From positions 143,642-207,641 of the forward strand of contig CAZYEV010000008.1 in the NCBI GenBank assembly GCA_964646615.1: a stretch of 64,000 bases of DNA, written 5' to 3'. The position numbers and the translations under genes are program-made. Under the pieces are notes generated by a model. That model saw nothing but the letters and a program-made list of their open reading frames with translations. It was not told where the DNA came from and did no database searches. The first letter of the stretch is position 1. Every line of letters starts with the position of its first letter. The stretch is from M3007 sp964646615. GTDB taxonomy: Bacteria; Bacteroidota; Bacteroidia; Chitinophagales; Saprospiraceae. This document shows, one piece after another, positions 52,001-61,486 of this stretch.

Positions 52001-54970
52001 CAATAGATCAAAATTCGCCGGACTGGTGGATGTCCACTGGCCATACGAGTTGGCAGGATACGAGACGCCATTTGACAGCTGGATAGGCACACACACCCGT
52101 CTCCAGGTATTCCCTATAGGCGTATTGACCACAAAGGTGGCTTGATTGGCTGAATTTAAGGGATTATTACTGCCTTGATACAGGGTAATGGCATTAATCC
52201 CAGTACCTGGATTTACGGGATTTCCGCTGTCATAGCGGATATCAAAACACAGGCAGTGGTGGTTGAATTTCTGGATCCAATTACCGCTATAATTGGATGA
52301 GTTATTATACATCCAACTGGGACCCGATCCGTCGGTACCTTTCAGGACTTTCGAGCCAGTAATCGGGTCTGTAATGACGGAAAGTGATCCATTCAGGGCC
52401 GTCCACGGAGCTGTGCTGCCGTTTTCAAAATCATCGAGACAGGGAAACCTGCTGCACGCCCGAAAGCTTACATCGTCAATAGCCAGATCGTTGCCAAGGT
52501 TTGCCGTTGAGAGCATTCGGATGGAAAGCGTAACTGAACCGGTAGCAGTAGCGCGGAAGGTGTCACAAAGCCATTGCCACCGGTCGGGATTTTCGGGCAG
52601 GGTGAGTGGCCCAGCAATCAGCGTGTTGCCGACGAAAAGCGCTACTTGAGGGTCATTATAGTCTCTGGACGGGCGCACCAGATTGTTGAACCAGGCCGAA
52701 AAGGCATAAGTCGTTCCAGCCGTTACATTGACCGTCTGCTGCCAGGCGATAGGGCCGCCATAGCCGTCTACGACGAGCATTCTGCCCGTGGGAGAAGACT
52801 TCGTGTGGTCAATGCAGGCCCATTGGTTGTTGGCAGTATAAACCTCGCTGGCGTTCAAAACCGAATATCGGCCCACCGGCATGGAGTTGCCCGGCGGCAG
52901 ATAGGTGTAACTGTTAGTGAAGCCCTGGTTGCCCTGCTCAAAATCACCATTTTGCACCAGTTCAGCCCCAGAGTAGCTCCCTGGCGGACAGCATGGCATG
53001 GGCGAGACCGGCGGCGGACACACCACTGGGAACGCTTTTGAGCACACCACATCCCCCTGCCCGACATTGTACGAAGTGGACACCGTTATCTCGGACATTG
53101 CTGCCCGTTTAGGCCACCATCTGTGATACACAAACTCAGTCCAATCGTTTTTTGGCGGGCCAAGCCTGACGTGCTGCGAGTCAATCACAAAAATATCCCA
53201 GCCGTTTGCGGGAATAATCGCATCGAACGCCCCGGCACTAAGCGCGAGGTTGATTTCGCCAAAACAGTAGGCGCCGGTATTCGTTACCGCCAGCCCGAAC
53301 TCGCAGGTATCGGAGACTCCCGGAACCTGCACCACCTCAAAATGAATATCGTTGCAGGAGCAGCTTGGGCACACCCCAAAATTCCGCAACTCGCTCGTAT
53401 TCCTGCCGTCCACCAAGTGCTCCCCACTGGCAGGTGCGTTGGGCGTCCAGCCAGATGGTGGGACTACCCTGACTACATAGGGCACGGGGGGCAAGTCGTC
53501 AAACCGATAGCCACCCGCCGTGTCGGTCGTCTGCGTGGCGATGAGTTGGCCGGTAGAGTCGAAGAGTTGCACCGTCCAGCCTGCCAGTGCGGGTTGGTTG
53601 GTGTAGGGTTGTTTGCCGCATTCGCGATAAACCGTCCCGAAGATACTCACTTTTATACAGGCGACTGCCTCCTGCCACGCAACCACGCTGTGCTGCGATG
53701 TGATGTTCGTGATGGTGGGTGTTGATGCCGGCTGTGGGTTAAGGGCTACCGGAGCGTTGAACGAGAAGTCAGAAAAAGCCACCGTGGCCGGCGCTGTGAG
53801 CGTCATACAGGAGTTCAGCTCCGGGTCGCTTACGGAGAGGAAGGCGCACTCGCCTCCAAAGCCGTTGGGTTTGATGCGTCCGTCGGTATAGGCGACCTGA
53901 GTGCTCGACACCAGCCATGCGGCGCCACCCGAATAGGCTGTTTCGTTTTGATGCAGGTATTTCATCCATCGCAGGATAGGGCCGCTGGGAGTTTCTAAGA
54001 AGCGCAACACAACGCCGCGCGTCAGGCCGGCCACCGAGGCGCTGCCGCTGACGTAGATGCTGCTGTCGGCCCGCCACACGTTGCGCACCGCTGTGAGTGA
54101 GGGCAACCACACCTGCCAGGAAGGCAGCAGGTTGGTGTCGAATTTCATCATATAGGCCTGAAAGGTCGGAAAGGTGTTGCCTACGGTTAAAAAGCCGTCA
54201 CTCACGGGAGCCACATCAGCAAAGGCGAAGGTAGCGCCCTCCAGGCCGACGCCGTTCTCGATATCGCCGGTATTCCTGCCGCGAAAGAGCACACCACCCG
54301 AGCCGACGTTGCCAGCCAGGAGGAGGTCGCCGTTGGGCAGCACCTTCAGGTCGCGGGCAAACTCGTCATCGGTGGAGCCGAACGGGCCTTTATAGACCTT
54401 TTTCCAGCCTATGGCGCCGGCAGCGCTGATGGTGAGCAGCACGATGTCGTCCCAGGTAGCTGACGTTGAGCCACCTTCCCATTGGCCGCCAAGGATGTAA
54501 TAGGGGAAATTGGCATTTTCGGGCACCGGGTTGCGTACGATGCGATTGAACCAGTCGCGCCCAGGCACATTGAGCGTTTGCGCCAGAGACAAGACACCCG
54601 CAGGTGTAACGATGCCCAGCAGGCTCTGGCTCGAGGCGTCGAAGGGCAGCGTATTGCCCACCATGATCAGGTTGCCGGTGGGCGTAAGTATGGCGTCGTT
54701 CCATTGCGAGGCGAGGTCTAATCGCAGCACCCACTGCAGCTGGCCCGAGCCGTTGATGCGCGCCACCGTAGCACGGGCGAGCGCGCCGGCAGTGGGCTGG
54801 TCGCGCCCGATGACGTAGTAGTTTGATCCATGTGGGATAACTTTGGTAAAGGCGTTGTCCAACGCATTGCCATAGTGGTGCTGGAAATACTGTGCCTCAA
54901 CGGCGGTACACAGCAGACAGATCAACGCCGCACAGGCTGCGGCGCGCGTGAAGGTGGTCAGGAATGACAT
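49085..54970 (-). CDS. Giant secreted multidomain protein with T9SS sorting tail
   Basis: 1961 residues. Signal peptide to about residue 26 (CTAVEAQ). Residues about 27-400 look like a beta-propeller of narrative repeats (LDLASQWNDAILTPTGNLIM). Two SdrD-B-like domains follow (FGTVYRECGKQPYTNQPALA near 440; CVTKYHDRNCDSTWNI near 1240), with carbohydrate-binding-like jelly rolls between, and two PKD-like domains containing WVNWGDGSP and WINWGDGSP near 1500 and 1840. The last 75 residues are a type A T9SS sorting domain (MRLYPNPTPGLFTLELPALA, then GFYVVQAV). It should be exported to the cell surface or medium as an adhesin or matrix protein. The central part is less GC-rich than the surroundings. 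Confidence 0.9.
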   Translation of the reverse strand: MSFLTTFTRAAACAALICLLCTAVEAQYFQHHYGNALDNAFTKVIPHGSNYYVIGRDQPTAGALARATVARINGSGQLQWVLRLDLASQWNDAILTPTGNLIMVGNTLPFDASSQSLLGIVTPAGVLSLAQTLNVPGRDWFNRIVRNPVPENANFPYYILGGQWEGGSTSATWDDIVLLTISAAGAIGWKKVYKGPFGSTDDEFARDLKVLPNGDLLLAGNVGSGGVLFRGRNTGDIENGVGLEGATFAFADVAPVSDGFLTVGNTFPTFQAYMMKFDTNLLPSWQVWLPSLTAVRNVWRADSSIYVSGSASVAGLTRGVVLRFLETPSGPILRWMKYLHQNETAYSGGAAWLVSSTQVAYTDGRIKPNGFGGECAFLSVSDPELNSCMTLTAPATVAFSDFSFNAPVALNPQPASTPTITNITSQHSVVAWQEAVACIKVSIFGTVYRECGKQPYTNQPALAGWTVQLFDSTGQLIATQTTDTAGGYRFDDLPPVPYVVRVVPPSGWTPNAPASGEHLVDGRNTSELRNFGVCPSCSCNDIHFEVVQVPGVSDTCEFGLAVTNTGAYCFGEINLALSAGAFDAIIPANGWDIFVIDSQHVRLGPPKNDWTEFVYHRWWPKRAAMSEITVSTSYNVGQGDVVCSKAFPVVCPPPVSPMPCCPPGSYSGAELVQNGDFEQGNQGFTNSYTYLPPGNSMPVGRYSVLNASEVYTANNQWACIDHTKSSPTGRMLVVDGYGGPIAWQQTVNVTAGTTYAFSAWFNNLVRPSRDYNDPQVALFVGNTLIAGPLTLPENPDRWQWLCDTFRATATGSVTLSIRMLSTANLGNDLAIDDVSFRACSRFPCLDDFENGSTAPWTALNGSLSVITDPITGSKVLKGTDGSGPSWMYNNSSNYSGNWIQKFNHHCLCFDIRYDSGNPVNPGTGINAITLYQGSNNPLNSANQATFVVNTPIGNTWRRVCVPIQLSNGVSYPANSYGQWTSTSPANFDLLMQSASGIGIRLDFAGGPDPSEMVFVDNFCIEKCSLCPPECEVNRIDLSTGAMPMQTGSYLPPGGHDPMWMLISAPPNAGIPASASSPQPANLVGAYPGWATPPSTWISAVPLNNYGTNNCTSGPQTCACPPFVYQRIFCVCERTEAHFQFNFYSDNNGKVELWEETSPGNFIHKKTLADNCPNLNAVTNFTQPLVVNTIEPLLPGRYALRISHWNISGGPMGVNLYGTVSGPYLEHDTCCSPPRGNLCVTKYHDRNCDSTWNITANAWTSSEPGLPNWLFQLVGGGTSQSGATHQQGQVCFTGLTPGAYTISETLQAGWVPSNPAGGSTTVTVNPYSTTTVTFGNCTNNCDCGPYSFLYSIGKGPLLEKNCGDVLFVPNDLPFQFIPSFSCHGNCAKPPTVDYVLTGPPGFTTLSANGVPIANLPIVASTFTIPGTYHLALTGHCDGKLCYCELTFNYPADCCKDYQNFLANLQSHVSISVDNANCKATLTIGALPACDSILWVNWGDGSPVVNGPFGVNTMLMHTYVSSGAYVVSYAAIERDPIMGRICFDVVVRKTIFLSCADSWCPFNFVKNGDFEVGTPTSFDQDICNALCWCGIWTGGSTGDYYSTTPGMGPPGTMPVPASQGKFGAMWCRKQGTQRVWREGIMNELQQTIPRSSGCYELEFKIACTGFYFGTPILSAYGVYAPNGLASAPQPIDGANPSNLNLYPPGATVLLGSHTIPPTCNNNFLNPVQKITFPFNASSLPATGITHIFFTRDDQTDGGVYLAIDDVCLRKDACPDSCCKDFAAFSNRINNAISITTSAGTYQFAISNALLSCDYIDWINWGDGSPIQQGPFQGGSSVTHTYNTSGPYTITYLAIEKDLTTGLFCFEKVGSVALVNVKDIWATRPMRLYPNPTPGLFTLELPALAPAGMTLRIADPTGRLLLETEALPGSERQQVQAHGLPAGFYVVQAVREGRVVGVSRFVKQ

Positions 54971-55122
54971 AATAAAGGGTTTCAGGTGATGGGTGAAATG
55001 ATGCTTTCATGGTCAGGCTGGTCAAACGGAATAATTCATCCTTTACTCGAAACAAAAGTGTGGGCAGCATGCGAGCGGTAGTAGGTCGAGATGCGATTCG
55101 GTGGTTTTGGGGTGATATCCGG

Positions 55123-55635
55123 TCAGCGTCGTCGGAAAAGTGCATTCAGGCAGCCGGGGTTTTCGCGGCGAGCATGCGCTTCCAGGAAGACTACCAGGGC
55201 ATAGCCGAGCCGCTGCTGCAGGATTTCCCAGGATGCCAGTGGGAGGTGTCCGGCCTCGAACTCCCGAAAACCGAGGACGTATTGCGCGTGCAGCAGGAGA
55301 GGCGCGTCGGCCACGTCCTGGCATTGTCGGAGGGCTTCTTCGATGTGCTTTTGCAAAACGAGCACCTCTATCTCCGTTGGCGGCGGCGGTGGAGCGCCTT
55401 TTTGGGCCGGCAGCTGGTGCAAAATGGCGCTGAACACGCGGATATGTTCGCGCAGCCAGATATCAAAGCCGACCCGCTGGCTATCGTAGGCGCCCTGTAC
55501 GGCCTGGAGGCGTTCGCTCCATGCTTCGGCGTCGGGCATGTTGGCCTGTCGCACGGCGTTCAGCAACGCTGCTGTATCGGCCTGAGCAAGCAGGCTGCGT
55601 ATGTGCTGGCGTTTTGCCTCCGTCAGTGCGTGCAT
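55123..55635 (-). CDS. Small helical protein, possible EAD11-like doublet
   Basis: 170 residues from ATG 55635; a TTG six codons earlier also opens the frame. No signal peptide. Two halves share a helical pattern: HIRSLLAQADTAALLNAVRQ to WLREHIRVFSAILHQL, and LQKHIEEALRQCQDVADAPL to LASWEILQQRLGYALVVFLE, separated by a proline run. The pattern recalls EAD11 (as in the TPR protein at 28677-30035), but the likeness is weak and by eye only. It lies between the giant T9SS gene and the LytTR regulator on the same strand. Function unknown. Confidence 0.55.
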   Translation of the reverse strand: MHALTEAKRQHIRSLLAQADTAALLNAVRQANMPDAEAWSERLQAVQGAYDSQRVGFDIWLREHIRVFSAILHQLPAQKGAPPPPPTEIEVLVLQKHIEEALRQCQDVADAPLLLHAQYVLGFREFEAGHLPLASWEILQQRLGYALVVFLEAHARRENPGCLNALFRRR

Positions 55636-55737
55636 GGGCTTGCTTTTAGACAAAAAAGCGTCTGCAGCGCCATGGCCGGCACATTTTTATGCGATTCGGT
55701 TGCTATTCCGTGAGATTTGGCGACCAGGCCAGGCCGG

Positions 55738-56478
55738 TCAGGCCAACAGCCGCTGCAGCGTTTCGCGCCGCCGCCGCGAGACGGGCACTCGCATGCCGGT
55801 GCTCAGCACCAGATCGTCCGACTCGCCTTTGAGCCATTGCTGCACGAGCGCCACCTGCACAATAAAGGACTGGTGTGCGCGCACAAAGGCCGGATAGGGC
55901 AACATCTCTTCATACTCCTTGAGGTTGCGCGCATCTAAATGGCGTTCGCCGGAGGTCAGGTGCACAAAGGCATAGTTTCCGCAACTTTCCACGCAGGCGA
56001 TGTCGTTGATATGCGTGAAAATCAGACCTTTGGAAGTATGCAAGGTAATGCGTTCAATGCGCCCGATAGCAGTGGTTTGCAGCAGCGCCTCAATGCGTTG
56101 GTACAGCTGGGTGTGCTCGATGCCTTGCTGCGCTTTTTGCACGGCGGCCACCAAATCGTCGGGGTTAACGGGTTTGAGCAGGTAATCTATGGCGTTGCAC
56201 CGGAAAGCGCGCACGGCGAACTCGTCGTGCGCCGTAACGAACACCAGCAGGCAGGGCAATGGGCGGGCCTGTTCGAGCAGATCGAAGCCCGTTCCGTCCT
56301 CCATTTCGACGTCGAGCAGCAGCAAATCGGGTAAGGTGTGGCGGAGCAGGGCCAGACCTTCAGCCACACTGCCCGCTTCGCCGACGACGACCGTCTGCGG
56401 GCAATGCACTTGCAGCAGTTGCCTCATCGCTGCGCGTGCGGCAGGCTCGTCGTCCACGAGGGCTATTTTGAGCGGCAT
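55738..56478 (-). CDS. LytTR-family response regulator
   Basis: 246 residues. Receiver domain with acidic pocket D9-D10, phosphoacceptor D56 in LLLLDVEM, the T in FVTAHDE and the K in YLLKPVN. C-terminal LytTR DNA-binding domain (about 135-246) with ITLHTSKGLIFTHINDIACV, NYAFVHLTSGERH and FVRAHQSFIVQ. It is divergent from a LytS-type sensor kinase with only 39 bases between start codons, so the two almost surely form a two-component system and probably control their shared intergenic region. Downstream on the same strand lie the small helical protein and the giant T9SS gene, which are candidate targets. Confidence 0.95.
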   Translation of the reverse strand: MPLKIALVDDEPAARAAMRQLLQVHCPQTVVVGEAGSVAEGLALLRHTLPDLLLLDVEMEDGTGFDLLEQARPLPCLLVFVTAHDEFAVRAFRCNAIDYLLKPVNPDDLVAAVQKAQQGIEHTQLYQRIEALLQTTAIGRIERITLHTSKGLIFTHINDIACVESCGNYAFVHLTSGERHLDARNLKEYEEMLPYPAFVRAHQSFIVQVALVQQWLKGESDDLVLSTGMRVPVSRRRRETLQRLLA

Positions 56479-56517
56479 GGTTCAGGTGTGAGAAAGCCAG
56501 CGATATTTGCCACAAAT

Positions 56518-59475
56518 ATGCGGGCTGTTGTTTTGGCCAGAAAAATGTTTTGGGCCTTAGCGCTGGTAGGGCCGGCGTTTATCGGGGCGCAGCAGGTGGT
56601 GTGGACGCACTACACGACAGCCCGGGGGCTGCCAGCCAATGTGGCCTACGAGGTGCTTCAGAGCCGCGAAGGCCATATCTGGTTCAGCACCGAGGCGGGT
56701 ATTTGTCGCTTCAACGGCTATGAATTTGTGCGGCCGATAGACACCTCGAGGTGGAACGGCGCCGAGGCCTTTCAGCCTACCGAAGACCCACGCGGGCGCA
56801 TCTGGTTTGCCCGTATTGACGGCTCGCTGTGGTATGTAGAACGCGATACCGTGCGTCCTTTCGAGCATCAGGCAAGTATAGAGGCGTTTCGACGCCAGTA
56901 CCAGCTGCCCTTGGATATGCAGGCAGATGTGGACGGCAGCCTTTGGTTGGTGTATAACCACCTGGGCTTGCTGCATCTCTACCCGGATGGGCGCTTTGAG
57001 GTAGTTTGCAGCCAGGACAGGCGCGTGTTCTTGTACACTGAAATCCAGGGACGTGCTCTGGCGCTTGCCGTCTCTTCGAGCCAGGGGCCGTCCTACGAGC
57101 GGACGCCATTGGGTGTCGCCGTTTATCGGAAGGGAAGCATTCAATACCTGACATCGTTCCCTGAGCGCCCGTTTGTTGATGTGCAACAGCGCGGTTTCTG
57201 GCGGTTGCGCAACGGCGACGCACTGCACGCCTACCGGGACGCCTATTATCTTCTGCGCAACGACAGCATCGTATGGCAAACACAGTTACCCTACACCGCC
57301 CGGCGTTTGGCTGAAACCAACGACGGTGCCCTGTTGCTGGCCGTTCACCTGGGCGAGCGGCCAGGACTTTATTACTTTCCTTCGACGGCACATTTGCGGC
57401 GCGGAGAGGGGCAAAACCTGCTGCCCGGCTGCTTCATAACGGATGTGCTCATAGACCAATGGGGCGGCTGGTGGGCCACGACACACCACACCGGAGTATT
57501 TTACTGTAAAAATCCGGACATCAAGGTTTTCGACCGGCGTCAGGGTTTGCCTTTTGACGAGGTTACTCGTCTGGCGTTTGATGGCAAAAGCCGTCTCTTC
57601 GCGGGTTTTCGCCCAGCGGCCCTGGCCGTGATAGATCTGCAAAGCCATCGTGCCACCACCTTTCCGCTGCCGCAGCTGGTCTCACGCGATATAGAAGCCC
57701 TGCTGTACGATACTGCAAATGCGCAGCTGTGGTGTTCGACACCGCTTCACGTCTGGCAGGGCGGGCGATGGCGCAATGCCATCATCCAGGAACGAGGCAC
57801 TTTCTTCGGTGTCAAGACACTTTCTTTAGGGCCACGCTCGGGCCGTTTATGGTGTGCAAGCAGCTCAGGCTTTTTTGAGGTGGAGACCAAATCAGGTCTG
57901 GGCTGGCATCGGAGGGATAGCCAAGAGGCTCCTCCCTACGCCCGCACGTTTGACGTGGTGGAGGACGCCGAAGGTCTCGTGTGGGTGCTCACCCACACCG
58001 GGCTGCACCCGTGGCGGCAGGGGCGTTATGAGCTACCGCCTTTTTCACATCCGGCCCTGCGTTTTCAACCGCGCCACCTGCGCATCAGCCCAGGCGGCAA
58101 GATGGCTATTGGCCTTCGCGGCGCCGGCGTGCTCATCCGCGACGAACATGGGCGAATGACACATCTGCGCCAGACCGACGGCCTGGCCAGCGACTTCACC
58201 ACGTGGCTGAGCACCGGACTGGGGGAAGTGTTCTATGCGTCGTCCAGCGAAGGCTTTACCTGCCTGACACCGCGCCCCGACGGCAACTGGGAGGCTCAAG
58301 CCATCACCCGCCGCGAAGGGCTGCCTTCGGGCCAGGTCAGCGATGTCGTGGCTGCCGGCGGCTATCTGTGGGTCGCTACCCAGTCCGGTCTGGTGCGCCT
58401 CCGACAACTGCCCACCACACCGCCCGTGCCGCCGCCCACACTGGAGCGCTTGTGGGTCAACAATCGGCCCGTTGCCTTCGTACCCCACAGCCGCTTCCCG
58501 CACGACTCTAACACCCTGATGCTGCGCTTTTACGCCCTGCATTACCCTTCCGAGGGCAACATCCGATACCGCTATCGCCTGCTGGGCGCCGACACGACCT
58601 TCACGTACAGCACTACGCGCGAGGTGCTGTTGGCCAACCTGGCACACGGCCACTATACCTTCGAGGTGCAGGCCCAAAGTCCCAACGGCCAATGGAGTAC
58701 CCCCACACAGTGGCACTTCCGCATACACCCGGCCTGGTGGCAAACGCCGGCCTTCTGGGTGCTCCTTAGCCTGAGCATCGCCATCGCGCTGTCGCTGATC
58801 TACCGCTGGCGTCTGCACCAAAAACACCAGCAGACCGCCGCCTTAGAAAAAATCCGCCAGCTGGAAGCCGCCGCTCTGCGCGCCCAAATGAACCCGCATT
58901 TTATCTTCAACTGCCTCAATAGCATCCAGCACTTCATCGCGCAAAACGACCCCGATGCCGCCACACGCTACTTAGCCTCCTTCGCCCGCTTAGTGCGCTT
59001 AGCCCTCCATGGCGCTGTGGACGGACGCCATTCGTTGCGCGAGGAGATGGAAATGCTCAGCCATTACCTGGCGCTGGAGCAGCTGCGCTTCCGGCAACGC
59101 TTCCACTACAGCATCACCACCTCGCCCGAAATGGACTTAGACGACATCAGCCTGCCGCCCCTACTCGTGCAGCCGTTTGTGGAAAATGCCCTGCTGCACG
59201 GCCTGCAAAACAAAGAAGAAGGCGGTGTGGTATCCATAGCTTTTGCTGCAGAAGATCGCTACCTGATAGCCACTATTACCGACAATGGCCCCGGCCTAAA
59301 TGTTGCAGATGACGTTAAAAGCCCCCACAAATCCGTAGGCATGATGCTTACCCAACGACGCCTGGCCTTGCTGTCGGAAAAAGCTCACGGCAACGCTCAA
59401 TGGGAAAACCTGACCCACCCTGACGGCTCGCCCGCCGGGCTGCGCGTTACTTTGCACATTCCGTTGGATACCTGA
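56518..59475 (+). CDS. Propeller-type sensor histidine kinase (LytS/YpdA-like)
   Basis: 985 residues from ATG 56518; ATG 56545 is an alternative. N-terminal signal peptide, then a periplasmic two-component propeller (repeats such as SREGHIWFSTEAGICRFNGY, LVWVLTHTGLHP, YLWVATQSGLVRLRQL) to about 640, a Y_Y_Y domain, one membrane helix (WVLLSLSIAIALSLIYRW, about 745-762) and a short coiled coil. The His_kinase domain has phosphoacceptor H794 in MNPHFIFNCLNSIQHFI and the ATPase N-box ENALLHGL with DNGPGLN. Such kinases often sense polysaccharide fragments or other periplasmic signals. Partner: the divergent LytTR regulator. Confidence 0.94.
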   Translation: MRAVVLARKMFWALALVGPAFIGAQQVVWTHYTTARGLPANVAYEVLQSREGHIWFSTEAGICRFNGYEFVRPIDTSRWNGAEAFQPTEDPRGRIWFARIDGSLWYVERDTVRPFEHQASIEAFRRQYQLPLDMQADVDGSLWLVYNHLGLLHLYPDGRFEVVCSQDRRVFLYTEIQGRALALAVSSSQGPSYERTPLGVAVYRKGSIQYLTSFPERPFVDVQQRGFWRLRNGDALHAYRDAYYLLRNDSIVWQTQLPYTARRLAETNDGALLLAVHLGERPGLYYFPSTAHLRRGEGQNLLPGCFITDVLIDQWGGWWATTHHTGVFYCKNPDIKVFDRRQGLPFDEVTRLAFDGKSRLFAGFRPAALAVIDLQSHRATTFPLPQLVSRDIEALLYDTANAQLWCSTPLHVWQGGRWRNAIIQERGTFFGVKTLSLGPRSGRLWCASSSGFFEVETKSGLGWHRRDSQEAPPYARTFDVVEDAEGLVWVLTHTGLHPWRQGRYELPPFSHPALRFQPRHLRISPGGKMAIGLRGAGVLIRDEHGRMTHLRQTDGLASDFTTWLSTGLGEVFYASSSEGFTCLTPRPDGNWEAQAITRREGLPSGQVSDVVAAGGYLWVATQSGLVRLRQLPTTPPVPPPTLERLWVNNRPVAFVPHSRFPHDSNTLMLRFYALHYPSEGNIRYRYRLLGADTTFTYSTTREVLLANLAHGHYTFEVQAQSPNGQWSTPTQWHFRIHPAWWQTPAFWVLLSLSIAIALSLIYRWRLHQKHQQTAALEKIRQLEAAALRAQMNPHFIFNCLNSIQHFIAQNDPDAATRYLASFARLVRLALHGAVDGRHSLREEMEMLSHYLALEQLRFRQRFHYSITTSPEMDLDDISLPPLLVQPFVENALLHGLQNKEEGGVVSIAFAAEDRYLIATITDNGPGLNVADDVKSPHKSVGMMLTQRRLALLSEKAHGNAQWENLTHPDGSPAGLRVTLHIPLDT

Positions 59476-59574
59476 CGCTTACCACCCGGCCAAACGGCAG
59501 CAGCCAGACGGGCACAAAAACTTCATCCACCATCCCAACGCCTCGCCGTACTTTTACCCAAATTTTTCACCTAT

Positions 59575-61392
59575 ATGACCGCTTGCGATAAAAAACACCG
59601 CATCCCGAAACAGTTACTTTTACTGACCCTCCTGGCTGCCGTCTTGCTCACCGCTTGCGGCGACGACCGCACAGCACGCTGCGGCAAAATCACCTTCAAA
59701 ACCGACAATACGGTAACGGTGCGCATGGAAGCCGCCGCCACCTCGCTTAACCCCATCCTGCCCGGGCCGGGCTACAACCGATATGTGGCCGCCAACCTCT
59801 TCCAATCGCTGGCCACCATCGAACCCAAAACGCTCGAACTCGTGCCTCTGCTCATCGAAAATATCCCGACCGTTTATACTGTCAAGGAAGGCCCGCGCGC
59901 CGGGATGCTGGCCTACGACTTCAAGATTTACGACGAAGCCACGTGGGACAACGGCTCGCCCATCACAGGCCACGATGTGCTGTTTTCTTTGAAAATCCTG
60001 CACCACCCTTTGTTGCCCCTGGGCGAATGGCTCGGCTACTTCGAGCGGCTAAAAGCCTTAGAGGTGGACGCGCAAAACCCGAAGAAATTTACCGCCTACT
60101 TCGACCAGTTTTACATCCTGGGCTTAGAAAGCCTGTGCCAGTTTCCCATCTATCCGGCCTATCAGTACGACCCCGAGGGCGTGCTGGCCTCCGTGTCGCT
60201 GGCCGACCTACAGGACCGCACGCGCGCCCAGCAACTGACTGCCGCGGCCGATGCCAACAGCGGAAGCAAAAACAAATTCGCAACCTGGGCCGAAGCCTTC
60301 CAGTCGCCGCGCTTTGCCAACGATAAAACGGCCATTTCGGGTAGCGGGCCGTATCGCTTAGAGAACTTCGATGTGGATCAGGGCATTGTTTTGGTGAAAA
60401 AAAGCAACTGGTGGGGCGACCGCGTGGCATCGCGCAACCGCTATCTGGCCGCTTATCCGGAAAAAATCATCTACCGCTTTATCAAAGAAGAGGCTGCCGC
60501 CGAAAACCTCATCCGCAGCGGTGATGTGGACATTGTGCCGGCCCTTTCGCCCACCAAATTTGTGGAATTAAAGCAAGACACCTGTCTGCCGCTGCGCTAC
60601 GATATGGCCTTAGTGAGCGCCAATGCCTATGCGCGTGTCTTGTGCAATACCACCCGCCCAGCGCTGGCCGACAAGCGTGTGCGCCAGGCCTTGGCCCACG
60701 CCATGGACTACGATTACATGCTCAATACCATCTGGGAAGGCATGGCCGAACGCTGCGTCAGCCCCGTCCACCCGGCCAAACCCTTCTATGCCCGCTCGCT
60801 CAAACCTTACGCTTACGACATCAACAAGGCACGCAAACTGCTGGCCGACGCCGGCTGGACAGACACCAACGGCGACGGCATTGCCGACAAAGAAATAGAC
60901 GGCAAGCGCGTCAACCTGGAACTCTCGCTCCTCACAGCCGGTGCCTCGCCCACCTCCAGCGCAACGGCCAAAAGCATCCAGAACACCGCCCGTGCCGCCG
61001 GCTTCGCGCTCAACGTAGTCGAGGACGACATACGCGTTATCGCCCAGAAAACCCGACAGGGCGACTACGACCTGGCCCTCACCAGCGTGGTGCTCTTCCC
61101 GGGTCTGTGGGACCCCTACCAGAGCTTCCATTCCAAAAGCATTGGCTCGGGCAACCGCAGCGCCTTCGCCAACGCCGAACTGGACCGCCTCATCGAGGCC
61201 CTGCGCGCCGAACCTGACGAGAAAAAACGCAACGAACTGTATTTGCGCGTCCAGCAGCTGCTCCACGACGAACTGCCCGAGATTTTCCTGTATGCACCAC
61301 AACAGCGCTTTGCCGTGAGCCGACGCTTCGACTACGTGCTTTCGGCCAACCGGCCAGGGTACTACGAGGCGTATTTTAAATTGAAAAACTAA
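59575..61392 (+). CDS. ABC transporter peptide-binding lipoprotein (SBP family 5)
   Basis: 605 residues. Lipoprotein signal with C28 in LLTACGD. The solute-binding family 5 domain (DppA/OppA type) has NRYVAANLFQSLATIEPKTL, YDFKIYDEATWDNGSPITGH, GPYRLENFDVDQGIVLVKKS and VRQALAHAMDYDYMLNTIWE, ending in the usual LPEIFLYAPQQRFAVS segment. It should capture peptides or similar ligands at the membrane surface, but no permease or ATPase genes lie next to it. A near -7 box (TACTTTTA, 59549-59556) precedes the ATG. A stem-loop follows the stop. Confidence 0.92.
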   Translation: MTACDKKHRIPKQLLLLTLLAAVLLTACGDDRTARCGKITFKTDNTVTVRMEAAATSLNPILPGPGYNRYVAANLFQSLATIEPKTLELVPLLIENIPTVYTVKEGPRAGMLAYDFKIYDEATWDNGSPITGHDVLFSLKILHHPLLPLGEWLGYFERLKALEVDAQNPKKFTAYFDQFYILGLESLCQFPIYPAYQYDPEGVLASVSLADLQDRTRAQQLTAAADANSGSKNKFATWAEAFQSPRFANDKTAISGSGPYRLENFDVDQGIVLVKKSNWWGDRVASRNRYLAAYPEKIIYRFIKEEAAAENLIRSGDVDIVPALSPTKFVELKQDTCLPLRYDMALVSANAYARVLCNTTRPALADKRVRQALAHAMDYDYMLNTIWEGMAERCVSPVHPAKPFYARSLKPYAYDINKARKLLADAGWTDTNGDGIADKEIDGKRVNLELSLLTAGASPTSSATAKSIQNTARAAGFALNVVEDDIRVIAQKTRQGDYDLALTSVVLFPGLWDPYQSFHSKSIGSGNRSAFANAELDRLIEALRAEPDEKKRNELYLRVQQLLHDELPEIFLYAPQQRFAVSRRFDYVLSANRPGYYEAYFKLKN

Positions 61393-61394
61393 AC

Positions 61395-61416
61395 CTGTGG
61401 GCAGGTGTGCCCGCAG
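61395..61416 (+). terminator. Stem-loop after the SBP gene, possible terminator
   Basis: CTGTGGGCA and TGCCCGCAG form a 9-bp stem with one G-T pair and a GGTG loop, three bases after the stop. The T-rich part starts only about 11 bases later, so termination is uncertain. Confidence 0.45.
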
Positions 61417-61457
61417 CAATAGAAAATTGTTCTTTTCATCTTTTTCTCACCAAACAG

Positions 61458-61473
61458 GCCAAACAAGTTTGGC
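61458..61473. repeat. Intergenic palindromic repeat, copy 3 of 3
   Basis: GCCAAACAAGTTTGGC, 13 bases before the ATG of the DUF3127 gene. Identical to 35082-35097. Confidence 0.7.
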
Positions 61474-61486
61474 TGCTATTTGAGGT

